64,000 nt of DNA from positions 18,029 through 82,028 of the forward strand of contig NZ_SOHE01000015.1 in the NCBI RefSeq assembly GCF_004403305.1. The letters are read 5' to 3'. This DNA is from Cryobacterium frigoriphilum. GTDB lineage: Bacteria > Actinomycetota > Actinomycetes > Actinomycetales > Microbacteriaceae. Under the pieces are notes generated by a model. The model was not told the origin of the DNA. It saw only the letters and a list, made by a program, of their open reading frames with translations, and made no database searches. Below are positions 55,332 to 62,943 of the stretch, in pieces. How positions within the stretch are numbered: the stretch's first letter is position 1; the number at the start of each line of letters is the position of its first letter. A program made the position numbers and the translations under genes.

Positions 55332-56126
55332 TCAGAGGGTGTCGTCGAGTGCCACGGCGGTGCCGCGGTGTTCCACGCCGGAGTTCGCGATGCGCAGGTG
55401 CCGCTGGGTGTAGCCGTGCAATTGCGTGACCTGGCCCCGGGTGAGCCGGTCACAGATCCAGTCCCAGTGCAGCGACACCGTGTCGCCGACCGCGAGATCG
55501 GCCACGAATCCGGTGCCCGCGACGGCGTGTCTCGCGGTCTCCACCGTCGATCCGCTGAGCGTCAGGGAGATTCCGTCCCAGGCGAGGTGGCGAGTGCGAA
55601 CCACGGCCTCATCACCGATGATCTCAACGATTTCGCCCCAGCGGATGCGGCAGCCATCGAGCACGGTCAGCGCTGTGCCCGAGCGTCGGTCGTCGCGCAG
55701 CAGGCCGAGCCACGGGTACACCTCAAAGACATGAAAGCTGTGGTTCGGAACCCCGCCGGCCAACACTCCCTCCATCAAGTGGGAAAACTGATGCCCGGTG
55801 CGGGCCCGAAACCGGTTCTCCATGGAGTTGCCGATATTGGTGATGCCGACCCGTTCGAGCAGCGGGCTGCCAACCCAGTACGCCTCCACGACCCGGTAGT
55901 CGAGGGGATCCCGAATGCCGGTCGCCGTCGAGATCAACTCGAGGTAGGGCCATGCGCCGGCGAAACCCTTCGCGAGTTCGCGCAGCCCGGCATCCGTCAC
56001 CCCGGCCTGGCCGTAGTGCAGCAGGGCATCGCTGTCGGGTGGACCGCAGCTGCCGCGCGCGTTGGGGGGATAGGCGTAGCGCACGAAGAGTTGGGCGCCG
56101 TCGAGAATCGGGGTGGCACGAATCAT
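55332..56126 (-). CDS. DUF6390-like protein, possibly hydrogenase-linked
   Basis: 264 residues, soluble. Conserved-looking blocks: RYAYPPNARGSCGPPDSDAL near the N-terminus, WPYLELISTATGI, NIGNSMENRFRARTGHQFSHLMEGV and YPWLGLLRDDR, then a C-terminal beta-rich region ending in RVxRG/LHGYTQRHLRIAN. I associate this family with hydrogenase clusters in actinobacteria from memory, with modest confidence; here it is 10 kb away from hypC across the metal-transport locus and on the other strand. No catalytic motif identified. Confidence 0.6.
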   Translation of the reverse strand: MIRATPILDGAQLFVRYAYPPNARGSCGPPDSDALLHYGQAGVTDAGLRELAKGFAGAWPYLELISTATGIRDPLDYRVVEAYWVGSPLLERVGITNIGNSMENRFRARTGHQFSHLMEGVLAGGVPNHSFHVFEVYPWLGLLRDDRRSGTALTVLDGCRIRWGEIVEIIGDEAVVRTRHLAWDGISLTLSGSTVETARHAVAGTGFVADLAVGDTVSLHWDWICDRLTRGQVTQLHGYTQRHLRIANSGVEHRGTAVALDDTL

Positions 56127-56160
56127 GCTGGCACGGTAGCACCGCGCACCGCACCCTTCA

Positions 56161-56331
56161 ATGAGCGGATGCTCTTCACCCCCGGCCGGTCAGCACCGCC
56201 GCTCCGGCCTCGACGCGGTCGGCGGGGGCCAGCTCGTGAGCGACGGCGGTCATGACCCCACGGAGACCATTCAGGCGCTCGCCTATCTCACCGCAGACCT
56301 ACCCCCGCAGGGACGCAGCGATACGGTCTGA
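56161..56331 (+). CDS. Possible small ORF, 56 aa
   Basis: An open frame from ATG 56161 to TGA 56329-56331 in the gap between two minus-strand genes. The second half (VSDGGHDPTETIQALAYLTADL) looks protein-like, with a predicted helix, but no ribosome site precedes the ATG. It could be a real small gene or the remnant of one. GTG 56236 is an alternative start. Confidence 0.22.
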   Translation: MSGCSSPPAGQHRRSGLDAVGGGQLVSDGGHDPTETIQALAYLTADLPPQGRSDTV

Positions 56332-56340
56332 CCGAAGCGG

Positions 56341-56730
56341 CTAGCGGCGGCGTGAACTCTCGAGTTGCCGAGCGCAGTCGATGCACAGTTCGGAAGCCGG
56401 CCGGTATTCGAGGCGTTCCTGCCCGATGCGTTCGCCGCCGCGGCTGCAGAAGCCGTAGCTTCCGTCGGCTACCCGCGCGAGGGCGCGGTCGATGGCGTCG
56501 AGTTCGGTCGCGAACTCGCCCTGAAACTTCGACATGCGCGACCACTCGGTGCGCAGCGATGACGCTTCGGCGTCGTGGGCGCCATCCGTCGACCCGTCGC
56601 TGCGCGCACCCTGCACCCCGGCGAAGGTATCGGCCAGGCCCTGGATCTTGTCGGTGATCTCGGTGCGATGCTCGGTCAGCAGCAGGTCGAAGGCGTGAAG
56701 TTCGTCAGGCGTGAGCGGATTCGAAGGCAT
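56341..56730 (-). CDS. TraR/DksA-type protein with an incomplete zinc finger
   Basis: 129 residues. An N-terminal coiled-coil region (LTPDELHAFDLLLTEHR... AIDRALARVADGSYG) precedes the C4 finger YGFCSRGGERIGQERLEYRP...CIDC. The finger has Cys95, Cys116 and Cys119, but the second cysteine is replaced by Gly98 (CSRG for CxxC). DksA relatives bind RNA polymerase; the missing ligand may prevent zinc binding, though some DksA proteins work without a full C4 set. Single gene, minus strand. Confidence 0.82.
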   Translation of the reverse strand: MPSNPLTPDELHAFDLLLTEHRTEITDKIQGLADTFAGVQGARSDGSTDGAHDAEASSLRTEWSRMSKFQGEFATELDAIDRALARVADGSYGFCSRGGERIGQERLEYRPASELCIDCARQLESSRRR

Positions 56731-56778
56731 TAGTCCATGGTGTCACGCTGCTGGCCGGTGTGAGAGTACCGGGCGAGG

Positions 56779-57513
56779 TTAGATCAGACCGCGCAGAAAC
56801 TCGTCGATGCCGACTCCGGCGCGGGCGGCACGCTGCTGCAGGCGAGTCAGCTCGAGCGGCGAGAGCGTCACGGTGACCGTGCTGAGGTCGTCGTCGCTCT
56901 CGTTGAAGTCGGGCCCGTCGAAGTCGAACAGGCCAGGATGCGCGGGCGCAGCGGGCGCTGTTGCGGCGCGCGGGTTCGGCGGGGTGGCGACGGTTGCGGC
57001 GGCCCGGGTGGGGACATCCGTTTGCGCAGCAGCAGCAGCAGCAGCGCCGCCGCGGGTGTACCCGGGGCCCGTTGCCGGGGCGCGGCCGCGCTGGAACGCC
57101 TCGGCGGCGGTGCGGGCACGAATGTCGGCGGCCTCATTGAGCGGATGTCCCACGTGCCCCTTGACCCACTCGAAGCGGAACCGGCGGCCGACGAGGGCCT
57201 CATCGATCTCTGTCAGCAGGTCGAGGTTCATGACCGGTTTGCCGTCACCCTTGCGCCAGCCCTTGGCCTTCCAGCCCTTCATCCACTTCGTGACGGAGTT
57301 GATCACGTACTGGCTGTCGCACAGTACGAGCAGGTCGTCGTCGAGGTGCGCCGTTGCCCGGAACAGCTCGAGCACGGCCTTGAGCTCGCCCTGGTTGTTG
57401 GTCGCATGCTTCCAGCCGCCGGCACCCCAGTTGGCGTCGTCGACATACCAGGCCCAACCGGCCGGCCCGGGGTTTCCCAGCGCGGATCCGTCGGCGGCAG
57501 CAGTAATCGTCAT
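56779..57513 (-). CDS. rnhA: Ribonuclease HI family protein with long C-terminal extension
   Basis: 244 residues. RNase H domain (1-~140) with Asp8 (ADGSALGNPGPAG), Glu43 (NNQGELKAV), Asp66 (LCDSQYV) and a later acidic site in VKGHVGHPLNEAADI: all catalytic residues present. It degrades the RNA of RNA-DNA hybrids. The next ~65 residues are an Ala/Pro/Thr linker containing a short (GCA)6 run (57026-57043), followed by a C-terminal helical segment (VTLSPLELTRLQQRAARAGVGIDEFLRGLI) that recalls a short ribbon-helix or oligomerisation motif. Confidence 0.9.
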   Translation of the reverse strand: MTITAAADGSALGNPGPAGWAWYVDDANWGAGGWKHATNNQGELKAVLELFRATAHLDDDLLVLCDSQYVINSVTKWMKGWKAKGWRKGDGKPVMNLDLLTEIDEALVGRRFRFEWVKGHVGHPLNEAADIRARTAAEAFQRGRAPATGPGYTRGGAAAAAAAQTDVPTRAAATVATPPNPRAATAPAAPAHPGLFDFDGPDFNESDDDLSTVTVTLSPLELTRLQQRAARAGVGIDEFLRGLI

Positions 57514-57830
57514 CCCTCCAGTCTGCCAGCGCCCGCGCCGGGTCGTGACCGGCGCCTGAGGGTTCGGTGCGAGTCTGGTTTGCAGCGGATGAATGCGCTT
57601 ACGCTCAGGGGACGGCAGCGTGAGCCTTCGTCACTTCTTCTCATTCCCGAAGCAGGCGGGGTTCATGCGTCCCGGCGGTCCCGGTGCAGAGCTGCACCCG
57701 CGGTGGGTCATCCCACCGCCTCAACCCCCGCCCGCACGTCTTCGGACGGCCGGAACTCCCACGCAGCGCCGCCTTCGGCCTGTGCAGATGACGGCGGCGC
57801 GCGTGGCGCCCGCCGCGAGAGGCTCCACCC
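57514..57830. other. Divergent intergenic region between rnhA and lipase genes
   Basis: A 317-base gap without a credible gene. It contains two adjacent perfect inverted repeats: GGTGCAG/CTGCACC (57683-57698) and GCGGTGGG/CCCACCGC (57700-57707 and 57712-57719, four-base loop). The second has the shape of a terminator but no T-run, and neither flanking gene ends here, so attenuation or an operator are possible. No clear promoter is seen. Confidence 0.45.
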
Positions 57831-58799
57831 ATGTCCCCCCACATTTCTCCTGCATTCCTGACGCGGCTCACGGCGCTCGCCGCGGCCGCGCTGCTCGCCA
57901 CCGGCCTCAGCGTCGCCACGACGGCGGCCGCATCCGACACGGAGGCCGACGTCGAGGCCGGCGCCGCGGCATCCGTCAGCGTCGCCGTTACGGCACCCGC
58001 CGCGCCCACCGTCGACGGCACCGCGATCTCGCCGGCCGGCGCCAACGACTGGTCGTGCGTGCCGACGGCCGAGCACCCGTACCCGGTGGTGCTCGTTCCG
58101 GGAACCTTCGAGACGTCGGTCAAGAACTGGTCGACGCTCTCGCCCGTGCTGAAGGACGCCGGCTACTGCGTCTACGCGCTCGACTACGGCGAGGCGAACG
58201 GTATCGCCGCGTCGGGACCGATCCGCGAGTCGGCCGCCGAGCTGGCGACCTTCGTGAACGAGGTGAGAGAGGCATCCGGTGCCGCCCAGGTCGATCTCGT
58301 CGGTCACAGCCAGGGCGGCATGATGCCGCGCTACTATATGGGCTTTCTCGGGGGAGCGGCCGCCGTGCACAGCCTCGTGGGCATCGCGCCCTCCAACCAC
58401 GGCACCGAGGGCGTGCTGACGCCGACTCCCGACCAAGTGCCCGCCGACATGGGCGGCCTCGAGCCGGTGTGTGCGGCCTGCTCAGACCAGGCTGCGGGCT
58501 CCGAGTTTCTCACCGAGTTGAACTCGATCGGTGACCTCGTCGCCGTACAGTCTGGCGGCGGCCCCTTCTACACGGTGATCTCCACGGTCAACGACGAGGT
58601 CGTCACGCCGTATCAGAGCCAGTTCCTCGCCGGTCCGGCCGAGCGGGTGACGAACATCACCATTCAGGACCTGTGCCCGCTTGATCCGATCGAGCACGAC
58701 CAGGCCCCGAACGACCCGGTCGTGCATCAGCTCGTGCTGAATGCCCTCGTGCAGCCGGCCGGCCCCGCCGACCCCGCGTTCCAGCCCGCCTGCCTGTAA
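57831..58799 (+). CDS. Secreted alpha/beta-fold lipase/esterase (lipase class 2-like)
   Basis: 322 residues. Signal peptide (LTALAAAALLATGLSVATTAAA), then a lipase fold: VVLVPGTFETSVKNW (oxyanion hole), nucleophile Ser160 in VGHSQGGMMPRYYM, Asp in TVNDEVVTPY and His in DPVVHQLVLNALV. Cysteine pairs (SCVPT..YCVYA, CAACSD..DLC) are likely disulfides of an exported enzyme. Probable triacylglycerol or ester hydrolysis outside the cell. Start ATG 57831 with GAGAGG eight bases upstream. Confidence 0.88.
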   Translation: MSPHISPAFLTRLTALAAAALLATGLSVATTAAASDTEADVEAGAAASVSVAVTAPAAPTVDGTAISPAGANDWSCVPTAEHPYPVVLVPGTFETSVKNWSTLSPVLKDAGYCVYALDYGEANGIAASGPIRESAAELATFVNEVREASGAAQVDLVGHSQGGMMPRYYMGFLGGAAAVHSLVGIAPSNHGTEGVLTPTPDQVPADMGGLEPVCAACSDQAAGSEFLTELNSIGDLVAVQSGGGPFYTVISTVNDEVVTPYQSQFLAGPAERVTNITIQDLCPLDPIEHDQAPNDPVVHQLVLNALVQPAGPADPAFQPACL

Positions 58800-58840
58800 T
58801 CCCCGGGTGAGATCACCACGGTAGCTGCCCCACACTCGCG

Positions 58841-59037
58841 AAGGGGCATTTTCTGGCATCTCGTGAGCGAGAAGCCACAATCGGCCCCGTGGCGCGGGGC
58901 GTACCCTCACGAGACGCCAAAAATGGCCCCTTGAATTCGATTCAAGGGGCCATTTTTGGCGTCTCGCGGAGCCAGAGAGCTGGGCAAGGGGCATTTTCTG
59001 GCATCTCGTGAGCGAGAAGCCACAATCGGCCCCGTGG
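58841..59037. repeat. Array of three related hairpin elements
   Basis: Two identical 52-bp copies (58841-58892 and 58986-59037), each an imperfect inverted repeat with GGGGCATTTTCTGGC at one end and GGCCCCG at the other, flank a perfect palindrome (58910-58966). All three share the theme GGGGC-ATTTT-TGGC-TCTCG, so they look like diverged copies of one element. No ORF or transposase is associated. Confidence 0.88.
58910..58966. terminator. Perfect 57-bp palindrome, hairpin with 27-bp arms
   Basis: Bases 58910-58936 are exactly complementary to 58940-58966 around a TCG loop. The arms contain CCAAAAATGGCCCCTT and its complement. It could terminate the lipase transcript in one direction, but it is much longer than an ordinary terminator and belongs to the hairpin array. 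Confidence 0.75.
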
Positions 59038-59286
59038 GCTCGCGCTCGGTCGCACCCGAACCTTGTTCGCTCCCGGAATAGTGCCCGGGGCCACCACCAC
59101 GAGAGCGGATGCCCCGGACCGGGCCGCCCGAATGTGACGAACAGATGACAGCGCCCCAACACGCATCCCTCGCCCGTGTGATCATCTAGTGACCGAACGG
59201 TAATCGCGGCCATGGCTCGCGGAAACACGCTCTCTGTAGCGTCTTCCATAAGCCAATAGGACACCAACCCCTGAGGGAGCCCCGCG
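59038..59286. promoter_or_regulatory. narK upstream region with weak GlnR-like half-sites
   Basis: Region of 249 bases without a gene. At 59189-59204, GTGAC, six bases and GTAAT loosely follow the GlnR pattern GTnAC-n6-GAAAC; an isolated GAAAC occurs at 59222-59226. Nitrate-assimilation genes are GlnR targets in many actinobacteria, but this match is weak. Confidence 0.25.
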
Positions 59287-60723
59287 ATGTCATCAACCGT
59301 CGAGTCTGCAGCACTGAACTCAGCCCCCCTGAGTCCGCCGTCCGTCGGCACCACCGACGCTCCCTCCTCCGTTCTCGTGCACCGCCCCGGGCGCTGGATC
59401 GACAACTGGAACCCCGAGAACAAGCAGCAGTGGGAGAACGGCGGCAAGCTCATCGCCGCCCGCAACCTCAAGTGGTCGATCTTCGCCGAGTTCCTCGGCT
59501 TCGTGGTCTGGCAGCTCTGGAGCATCGTCGTCGTGTCGCTGCCCGCCGCGGGCTTCACATTCACCACCGCCGAGGTGTTCTGGCTCATCTCGATGCCGAG
59601 CCTCGTCGGTGCCACCCTGCGGTTCCCCTATACCTTCCTGGTGCCGAAGTTCGGTGGCCGCAACTGGACCATCATCAGCGCCGGCCTGCTGCTGATCCCC
59701 TCGATCGCCCTCGCAATCTGTGTCGGCAACCCCGACACCCCGTTCGGCGTGATGCTCTTCGTCGCCGCGCTCGCCGGCTTCGGCGGCGGCAACTTCGCCA
59801 GCTCGATGTCGAACATCACCTACTTCTACCCGCAGAGCCAGAAGGGCTACGCCCTCGGCCTGAACGCCGCCGGCGGCAACCTCGGCGCCTCGATGGCCCA
59901 GCTGATCGTGCCGATCGTCATCACCCTCGGCGCCGTCGGCACCTTGAACATCACGTTGGCCGGCTGGTTCTGGGTTCCCTTCATCGTGCTCGCCATGTGG
60001 GGCGCCTGGAAGTACATGGACAACCTGTCCAACGCCAAGGCCGACTTCGCCGGCTCGCTCGCTGCCCTCAAGGAGCCGCACCTGTGGATTCTCGCCGTGC
60101 TCTACATCGGCACCTTCGGCTCATTCATCGGCTTCGCAAGCGTCTTCCCGAAGCTCATCGCCGACCAGTTCCCCGAGTACTCCACCTTTCAGGTCGCCAG
60201 CGCGTCGCTGTCCCTCGCCTTCATCGGCGCTCTCGTCGGATCGTTGGCCCGCCCGATGGGCGGCAAGCTTGCGGACCGCTTCGGCGGGGCATCCGTCACG
60301 GTTGTCGCGTTCGGCGTGATGGCCGTCGGCGCCCTGATCGTCACCCTGGTGCTGCCGCTCGGTAACTTCTGGGCGTTCCTCGGCAGCTTCGTGCTGATCT
60401 TCGTCGCGACGGGAATCGGCAACGGCTCGACGTACCGCATGATTCCGAGCGTGTTCTCGGCCCGCAGCGGGGTCGCCAACGCCCACCACAACAGCGGCGA
60501 CGTGAACACCCAGCGCAAGACCGCCGCCGCCCTCGGCCTGATCTCGGCGATCGGCGCCTACGGTGGATTCATCATTCCGCAGGTGCTCGGCTACTCCAAG
60601 ACCACGACCGGCGATTACACGAGCGCGATCTACGGCTTCGCGGTGGCCTACCTGGTCATGATGGGCGTCACCGCGTTCGTCTACATGCGCCGCGGCTCCT
60701 CCGTTGCCGGGCAGAAGATCTAG
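59287..60723 (+). CDS. narK: NarK-type nitrate/nitrite MFS transporter
   Basis: 478 residues with twelve membrane helices. The two nitrate-porter signatures are present: GFGGGNFASSMSNITYFYPQ with GLNAAGGNLG, and the second-half GNGSTYRMIP. An N-terminal soluble stretch of ~55 residues includes RPGRWIDNWNPENKQQWE, typical of actinobacterial NarK/NarU-like proteins. Imports nitrate (and may export nitrite). A ribosome site GAGGGAG precedes the ATG. Followed at 57 bases by the nitrate reductase gene, so one operon is likely. Confidence 0.93.
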   Translation: MSSTVESAALNSAPLSPPSVGTTDAPSSVLVHRPGRWIDNWNPENKQQWENGGKLIAARNLKWSIFAEFLGFVVWQLWSIVVVSLPAAGFTFTTAEVFWLISMPSLVGATLRFPYTFLVPKFGGRNWTIISAGLLLIPSIALAICVGNPDTPFGVMLFVAALAGFGGGNFASSMSNITYFYPQSQKGYALGLNAAGGNLGASMAQLIVPIVITLGAVGTLNITLAGWFWVPFIVLAMWGAWKYMDNLSNAKADFAGSLAALKEPHLWILAVLYIGTFGSFIGFASVFPKLIADQFPEYSTFQVASASLSLAFIGALVGSLARPMGGKLADRFGGASVTVVAFGVMAVGALIVTLVLPLGNFWAFLGSFVLIFVATGIGNGSTYRMIPSVFSARSGVANAHHNSGDVNTQRKTAAALGLISAIGAYGGFIIPQVLGYSKTTTGDYTSAIYGFAVAYLVMMGVTAFVYMRRGSSVAGQKI

Positions 60724-60780
60724 CTCGACGGCTGCACCCGTTTCATCGCCTGACCCGTTCACGAGAAGGAGCACGACCCC

Positions 60781-62943
60781 GTGACTGCCCCCGCCGCATC
60801 CGTCGCCCCCGTCGGAGAGACCGCCACCCATTGCCCGTACTGCGCCCTGCAGTGCGCGATGACGCTGACGGCGACCCCGGTGACGGATGCCGCGGTCGCG
60901 GCCCCGCAGGCCCCGGTCACCGTGAGTGGCCGCGCGTTTCCCACAAACCGTGGGGGCCTGTGCAAGAAGGGCTGGACGAGCGCCGAACTGCTCGCCTCGC
61001 CCGAGCGGATTCTCGAACCGATGCTCAAGCAGGCCGATGGCAGCTTCGCCCCGGCGTCCTGGGACGACGCCCTCGACCTCGTCGCCGAGAAGCTGCGCAG
61101 CACCCGCGCAGAGCACGGCGCCGATGCGGTCGGCGTCTTCGGCGGCGGGGGACTGACCAACGAGAAGGCCTACCAGCTGGGCAAGTTCACCCGGGTCGCC
61201 CTCGGCTCGAGCCGCATCGACTACAACGGCCGGTTCTGCATGTCGAGTGCCGCGGCGGCCGGCAACCGGGCGTTCGGCCTCGATCGCGGGCTGCCGTTCC
61301 CGGTCGATGCGCTCGACGCGGCGGCCACGATTCTGATTCTCGGCTCGAACGTGGCGCAGACCATGCCGCCCTTCATCGGCCACCTCGAGGGCGCCCGGCA
61401 GGCCGGCGGCCTCATCGTCGTCGACCCGCGCCGCACCGCGACGGCCCGGTTGACCGAGGACGGTGCCGGCATGCACGTGCAGCCGACCCCCGGCAGCGAC
61501 CTCGTGCTGCTGCTCGGCCTGACCCACATCGTGATCGCCGACAAGCTCGCCGACCGCGACTACCTCGACTCCCGCACCACCGGCTTCGAGGCCCTGCGGC
61601 GCAGCGTCAGCGCCTGGTGGCCCGAGCGCGTGCAGCAGAAAACCGGGGTTCCGGTCTGGCAGCTGCGCGACCTGGCCCGCCGACTTGCCGCCGGCCGGGC
61701 CAGCGGCGTTGGCACCTACATTCTTACCGGCCGCGGCGTCGAACAGCACGCCGACGGCACCGATACCGCGACCGCCGCCATCAACCTGAGCCTCGTGCTC
61801 GGCCTCGTCGGCACCAGCCACTCCGGCTACGGCACCCTCACCGGGCAGGGTAACGGCCAGGGCGGGCGCGAACACGGCCAGAAGTGTGACCAGCTGCCCG
61901 GCTACCGCAAGATCGCCGACCCGGCCGATCGCGCCCACGTTGCCGGCGTCTGGGGCGTCGACCCCGATACCCTCCCCGGCGTCGGGCTGCCGGCCGTGCA
62001 GCTGCTGCAGTCCCTCGGCCAGCCCGGGGGAGTGCGCACCCTGCTCGTGCACGCCGCGAACGTGGTCGTGTCCGCCCCGAACGCCGGCGCCGTGCGCGAG
62101 GGCCTCGCCGCCCTCGACTTTCTCGTCGTCTGCGACTTCTTCTTCTCCGAGACCGCGTCCCTCGCGAACGTGGTGCTGCCCGTCACCCAGTGGGCCGAGG
62201 AGGAGGGGACTGTGACCACCCTCGAGGGCCGCGTCATCCGTCGCCGCAAAGCCCTCGACGCGCCCGCCGGAGTGCGCAGCGAACTGTGGATTCTGCAGCA
62301 GCTCGCCGAGCGCCTGAACGCGCCGTCCACCTGGAGCGCCGTGCCGGCCGAGGTCTTCGACGAGCTGGGCCGCGCGACCGCGGGGGCGCTCGCCGACTAC
62401 TCGGGCCTCAGCCACGCCCTGCTCGACACCGACGTGCCTGCCTTCTGGCCGTTTCCGATCGGCTCGGCGGGCACTCCGCGCCTGTTCCAGGAGCGCTTCG
62501 CGCACGCCGACGGCCGCGCCCACATCGTCGCCGTGCGTCCGGTCACGACGGATGCCACGGCCCAGCTCGATGGGAACATCACCCTGGTCACGGGTCGCCT
62601 GCTCGAGCACTACCAGTCGGGCGCGCAGACCCGCCGGGTGCCGGAGCTGCTCACCGCCCAGCCGGCCGCACGCCTGCAGGTGCATCCGGCGACGGCCGAG
62701 CTGCTGTCGATCGTCGACGGCGGCTGGGTCGAGGTCGCCAACGACCGCGGAACCGTGCGCTGCCGGGCGCAGGTGACCACCGACATCCGCCTGGACACCG
62801 TGTTTCTGCCGTTCCACTTCGCCGGCGAGGGCCGGGCGAATTCGCTCACGAGTGACGCGACCGACCCCATCTCGGGCATGCCCGAATTCAAGAAAACGAC
62901 GGTGCGCGTGCGTGCGCTGCAGGAAGCGGGCGCCCTTGTCTGA
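60781..62943 (+). CDS. nasA: Molybdopterin-dependent assimilatory nitrate reductase, catalytic subunit
   Basis: 720 residues. N-terminal [4Fe-4S] motif Cys18-x2-Cys21-x3-Cys25 ... Cys61 (CPYCALQC, GGLCKKG), a bis-MGD oxidoreductase core (RFCMSSAAAAGNRAFG, LGSNVAQTMPP, VDPRRTATA, TGRGVEQHADGTDT, GQGNGQGGREHGQK) and a C-terminal molydop-binding domain (LVTGRLLEHYQSGAQTRRVPEL). These fit cytoplasmic NasA/NarB-type enzymes reducing nitrate to nitrite. No Tat signal. GTG 60781 follows AAGGAG. The 3' end overlaps the next gene by eight bases. Confidence 0.9.
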   Translation: MTAPAASVAPVGETATHCPYCALQCAMTLTATPVTDAAVAAPQAPVTVSGRAFPTNRGGLCKKGWTSAELLASPERILEPMLKQADGSFAPASWDDALDLVAEKLRSTRAEHGADAVGVFGGGGLTNEKAYQLGKFTRVALGSSRIDYNGRFCMSSAAAAGNRAFGLDRGLPFPVDALDAAATILILGSNVAQTMPPFIGHLEGARQAGGLIVVDPRRTATARLTEDGAGMHVQPTPGSDLVLLLGLTHIVIADKLADRDYLDSRTTGFEALRRSVSAWWPERVQQKTGVPVWQLRDLARRLAAGRASGVGTYILTGRGVEQHADGTDTATAAINLSLVLGLVGTSHSGYGTLTGQGNGQGGREHGQKCDQLPGYRKIADPADRAHVAGVWGVDPDTLPGVGLPAVQLLQSLGQPGGVRTLLVHAANVVVSAPNAGAVREGLAALDFLVVCDFFFSETASLANVVLPVTQWAEEEGTVTTLEGRVIRRRKALDAPAGVRSELWILQQLAERLNAPSTWSAVPAEVFDELGRATAGALADYSGLSHALLDTDVPAFWPFPIGSAGTPRLFQERFAHADGRAHIVAVRPVTTDATAQLDGNITLVTGRLLEHYQSGAQTRRVPELLTAQPAARLQVHPATAELLSIVDGGWVEVANDRGTVRCRAQVTTDIRLDTVFLPFHFAGEGRANSLTSDATDPISGMPEFKKTTVRVRALQEAGALV

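Noticed and set aside
58841..59037. Insertion sequence or complete transposon
   Set aside because: The repeats have no transposase frame or target-site duplication between them; they are better described as a hairpin array.
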